Assembly: GCA_038202665.1 (NCBI GenBank)
Contig: JBBRES010000044.1
Coordinates: 1-15,287 of the forward strand
Source of the DNA: Kapaibacterium sp038202665
Lineage (GTDB): Bacteria > Bacteroidota > Ignavibacteria > Kapaibacteriales > Kapaibacteriaceae
Reading direction: 5' to 3'
DNA: 15,287 nucleotides
Position 1 is the first letter of the stretch. Each line of letters opens with the position of its first letter. The position numbers and the translations under genes were made by a program. Positions 14,076 through 15,287 of this stretch are shown here, in pieces. The notes beneath the pieces are model-generated. The model worked only from the letters and a program-made list of their open reading frames with translations. It did not search any database and was not told the DNA's origin.

Positions 14076-14150
14076 GGTTCGATTGTACGAATTGATGCTA
14101 CAACAAACGTACGAAAGGTGGAAGGAATTCCCATGCCACAAATTGGCAAA

Positions 14151-14187
14151 AAGAAAACGGCGACCTTCCGAGGGGAAGGTCGCCGTT
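14151..14187 (-). terminator. Strong intrinsic terminator of the large T9SS protein gene
   Basis: On the minus strand a perfect 14-bp stem AACGGCGACCTTCC / GGAAGGTCGCCGTT (plus-strand arms 14156-14169 and 14174-14187, loop GAGG) is followed by TTTTCTTTTTG. It begins 20 bp after the stop at 14207-14209. Confidence 0.93.
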
Positions 14188-14206
14188 ATAAGGCTGCAGT
14201 AGGGAA

Positions 14207-15287
14207 TTAGTTGCTGATGATCAGTCGGCGCGTTTCCTGGTAATCTGCCGAACGCATCCGGACGAAGTACAGGCCACTACCGATATCGCTGGTAGAGAAG
14301 CGCAGTGTGTAGGCGCCACCATCCGTCATCTCGTTGTGGAGCGTGCGAACAACCTGACCGAGCTGATTTATCAGTTCGATGGTCGTGACGGTATTGAAGC
14401 CGATCGACACGTCAAGTGCCACCTCGCCACCTCGCGATGGATTTGGTGAAATCTCGCCGATGTTGAACTTCTTGGCACCAAGTGTCACAACTCGCTTTGT
14501 AAGAGCACAGTTGAAGATCGTAGTGCTGTCTCCCAACGTTGAAGGGACAACGCAGGCGCGAGGGTAGACAACCTCTAGGTTCTGATAGAACGTGAAGTTT
14601 GCAGAGAGCAAGGAGATTGCATTAAAGCGGAACAGTTCTCCATTCGCGGACAGAGGAGCGCCTCCAGTAGCCACGAAGGTCAATCGGGCCGTGGAGTCAT
14701 TCACAGCCGTATAGGTTGGCGCTGCAATGGTCCATCCTGGTGCCTGTGCACCAAGGGTGATCGTGCCATCCGTGTAGGACATGGTGCGTTGGTCGTAGAG
14801 CATCGTTGCCGTAAAGGAGGTGAGTCCAGCAAGAGTCCACGAATTGCTGTTGCCGCTTACACTCAGATTGATCGTTTCGCCTGGCTTGATGGTCTGGCCA
14901 GCAGTAGTGGTGTTGCCGATCGACATTGCGACGGGGACAACGAAGCCGGTACCGATCACAGAGGCATAGGTGTTCGGCTTGAGTTCCGTTGCATCGCCAT
15001 CCACAAAGTTCACGATATGGAAGCGCGCCGCATACGGACGGTCTGTCCATGGCGTGGCATTTGGCTCTGTTGGAGTGAAGCGGACGCGAACGCGATACGT
15101 CTCACCAGGTGTGATCAGCAGTGGAGGAGTAGCAGCCGCTCCGCCGCCGTTGAGGATGGAGACGATGGTGAAGGCGGCAGCATCCGCGTCGACCGCTGTG
15201 ATCGACTCGATGCGAAGCGGCTTGAGTCCGCCACCAGTGTTGGTAATGGTGAACTCCGCCTCGGGGAGGTCGCAGTTCGCGAGCTTC
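14207..15287 (-). CDS. Secreted protein with immunoglobulin-like repeats and C-terminal T9SS sorting domain (partial, N-terminus missing)
   Basis: The last 360 residues of a larger exported protein. The frame is open without a stop to the window edge, so the start lies beyond it. The first part visible, EAEFTITNTGGGLKPLRIES followed by LLITPGETYRVRVRFTPTEP, has the pattern of choice-of-anchor D / ASH-type immunoglobulin-like domains. A second beta-rich domain follows (about PVAMSIGN to FYQNLEVVYPRACVVPST). The C-terminal 75 or so residues are a type A T9SS sorting domain: FNIGEISPNPSRGGEVALDV, then TTIELINQLGQVVRTLHN, DIGSGLYFVRM and final RRLIISN. The protein is therefore probably a cell-surface or secreted adhesin-like or matrix protein; any enzymatic domain would be in the missing part. 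It is transcribed separately from the next T9SS gene, to judge by the intervening terminator. Confidence 0.92.
   Translation of the reverse strand, partial: KLANCDLPEAEFTITNTGGGLKPLRIESITAVDADAAAFTIVSILNGGGAAATPPLLITPGETYRVRVRFTPTEPNATPWTDRPYAARFHIVNFVDGDATELKPNTYASVIGTGFVVPVAMSIGNTTTAGQTIKPGETINLSVSGNSNSWTLAGLTSFTATMLYDQRTMSYTDGTITLGAQAPGWTIAAPTYTAVNDSTARLTFVATGGAPLSANGELFRFNAISLLSANFTFYQNLEVVYPRACVVPSTLGDSTTIFNCALTKRVVTLGAKKFNIGEISPNPSRGGEVALDVSIGFNTVTTIELINQLGQVVRTLHNEMTDGGAYTLRFSTSDIGSGLYFVRMRSADYQETRRLIISN

Overview
The window reads as chromosomal DNA of a Gram-negative bacterium of the Bacteroidota/Chlorobiota side of the tree, most likely Kapabacteria or Ignavibacteria. This placement is an inference. 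It rests on two proteins with C-terminal type IX secretion (T9SS) sorting domains, outer-membrane barrel and lipoprotein genes, an alanine dehydrogenase, and a PaaN-type aldehyde dehydrogenase. I saw no rRNA, tRNA, CRISPR array or intact transposase.

Left part (1-4614). The 5' end of a DegT/StrS-type sugar aminotransferase runs off the left edge on the minus strand. Diverging from it, only 24 bp away, is a two-gene unit: a Rieske iron-sulfur protein overlapping by 4 bp a divergent cytochrome b. That cytochrome b keeps the histidine pair for heme bL but has lost both heme bH histidines and the PEWY motif. Alanine dehydrogenase follows, overlapping by 4 bp a GTG-started membrane protein built from about 60-residue repeats.

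Middle part (4565-8840). A TSUP (TauE/SafE) permease on the minus strand overlaps the repeat protein tail to tail. Next come a 97-residue coiled-coil protein with Ile/Asn heptads and, convergent to it, an orphan HTH plus winged-helix protein resembling the DNA-binding half of an IS630 transposase. An operon of an outer-membrane barrel protein and a vanadium-haloperoxidase/PAP2-type lipoprotein follows, joined by an ATGA overlap.

Repeat block (8841-10158). This 1.3 kb holds no credible gene. Two arrays of 7-bp units punctuated by 5-bp units lie at its ends in inverted orientation. Between them are about 30 degenerate copies of 14-bp units in two sequence families, plus two unexplained segments. 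The left array starts 7 bp after the haloperoxidase stop codon and the right one ends about 3 bp before the start of the PaaN-like gene. This is the most structurally unusual part of the window.

Right part (10159-15287). The PaaN-like aldehyde dehydrogenase converges on a two-gene minus-strand unit (cystathionine gamma-synthase/lyase, then a small acidic protein). A perfect hairpin between them carries both stop codons. Two T9SS-sorted proteins follow on the minus strand, each with its own strong intrinsic terminator. The second, with an immunoglobulin-like repeat region, runs off the right edge.
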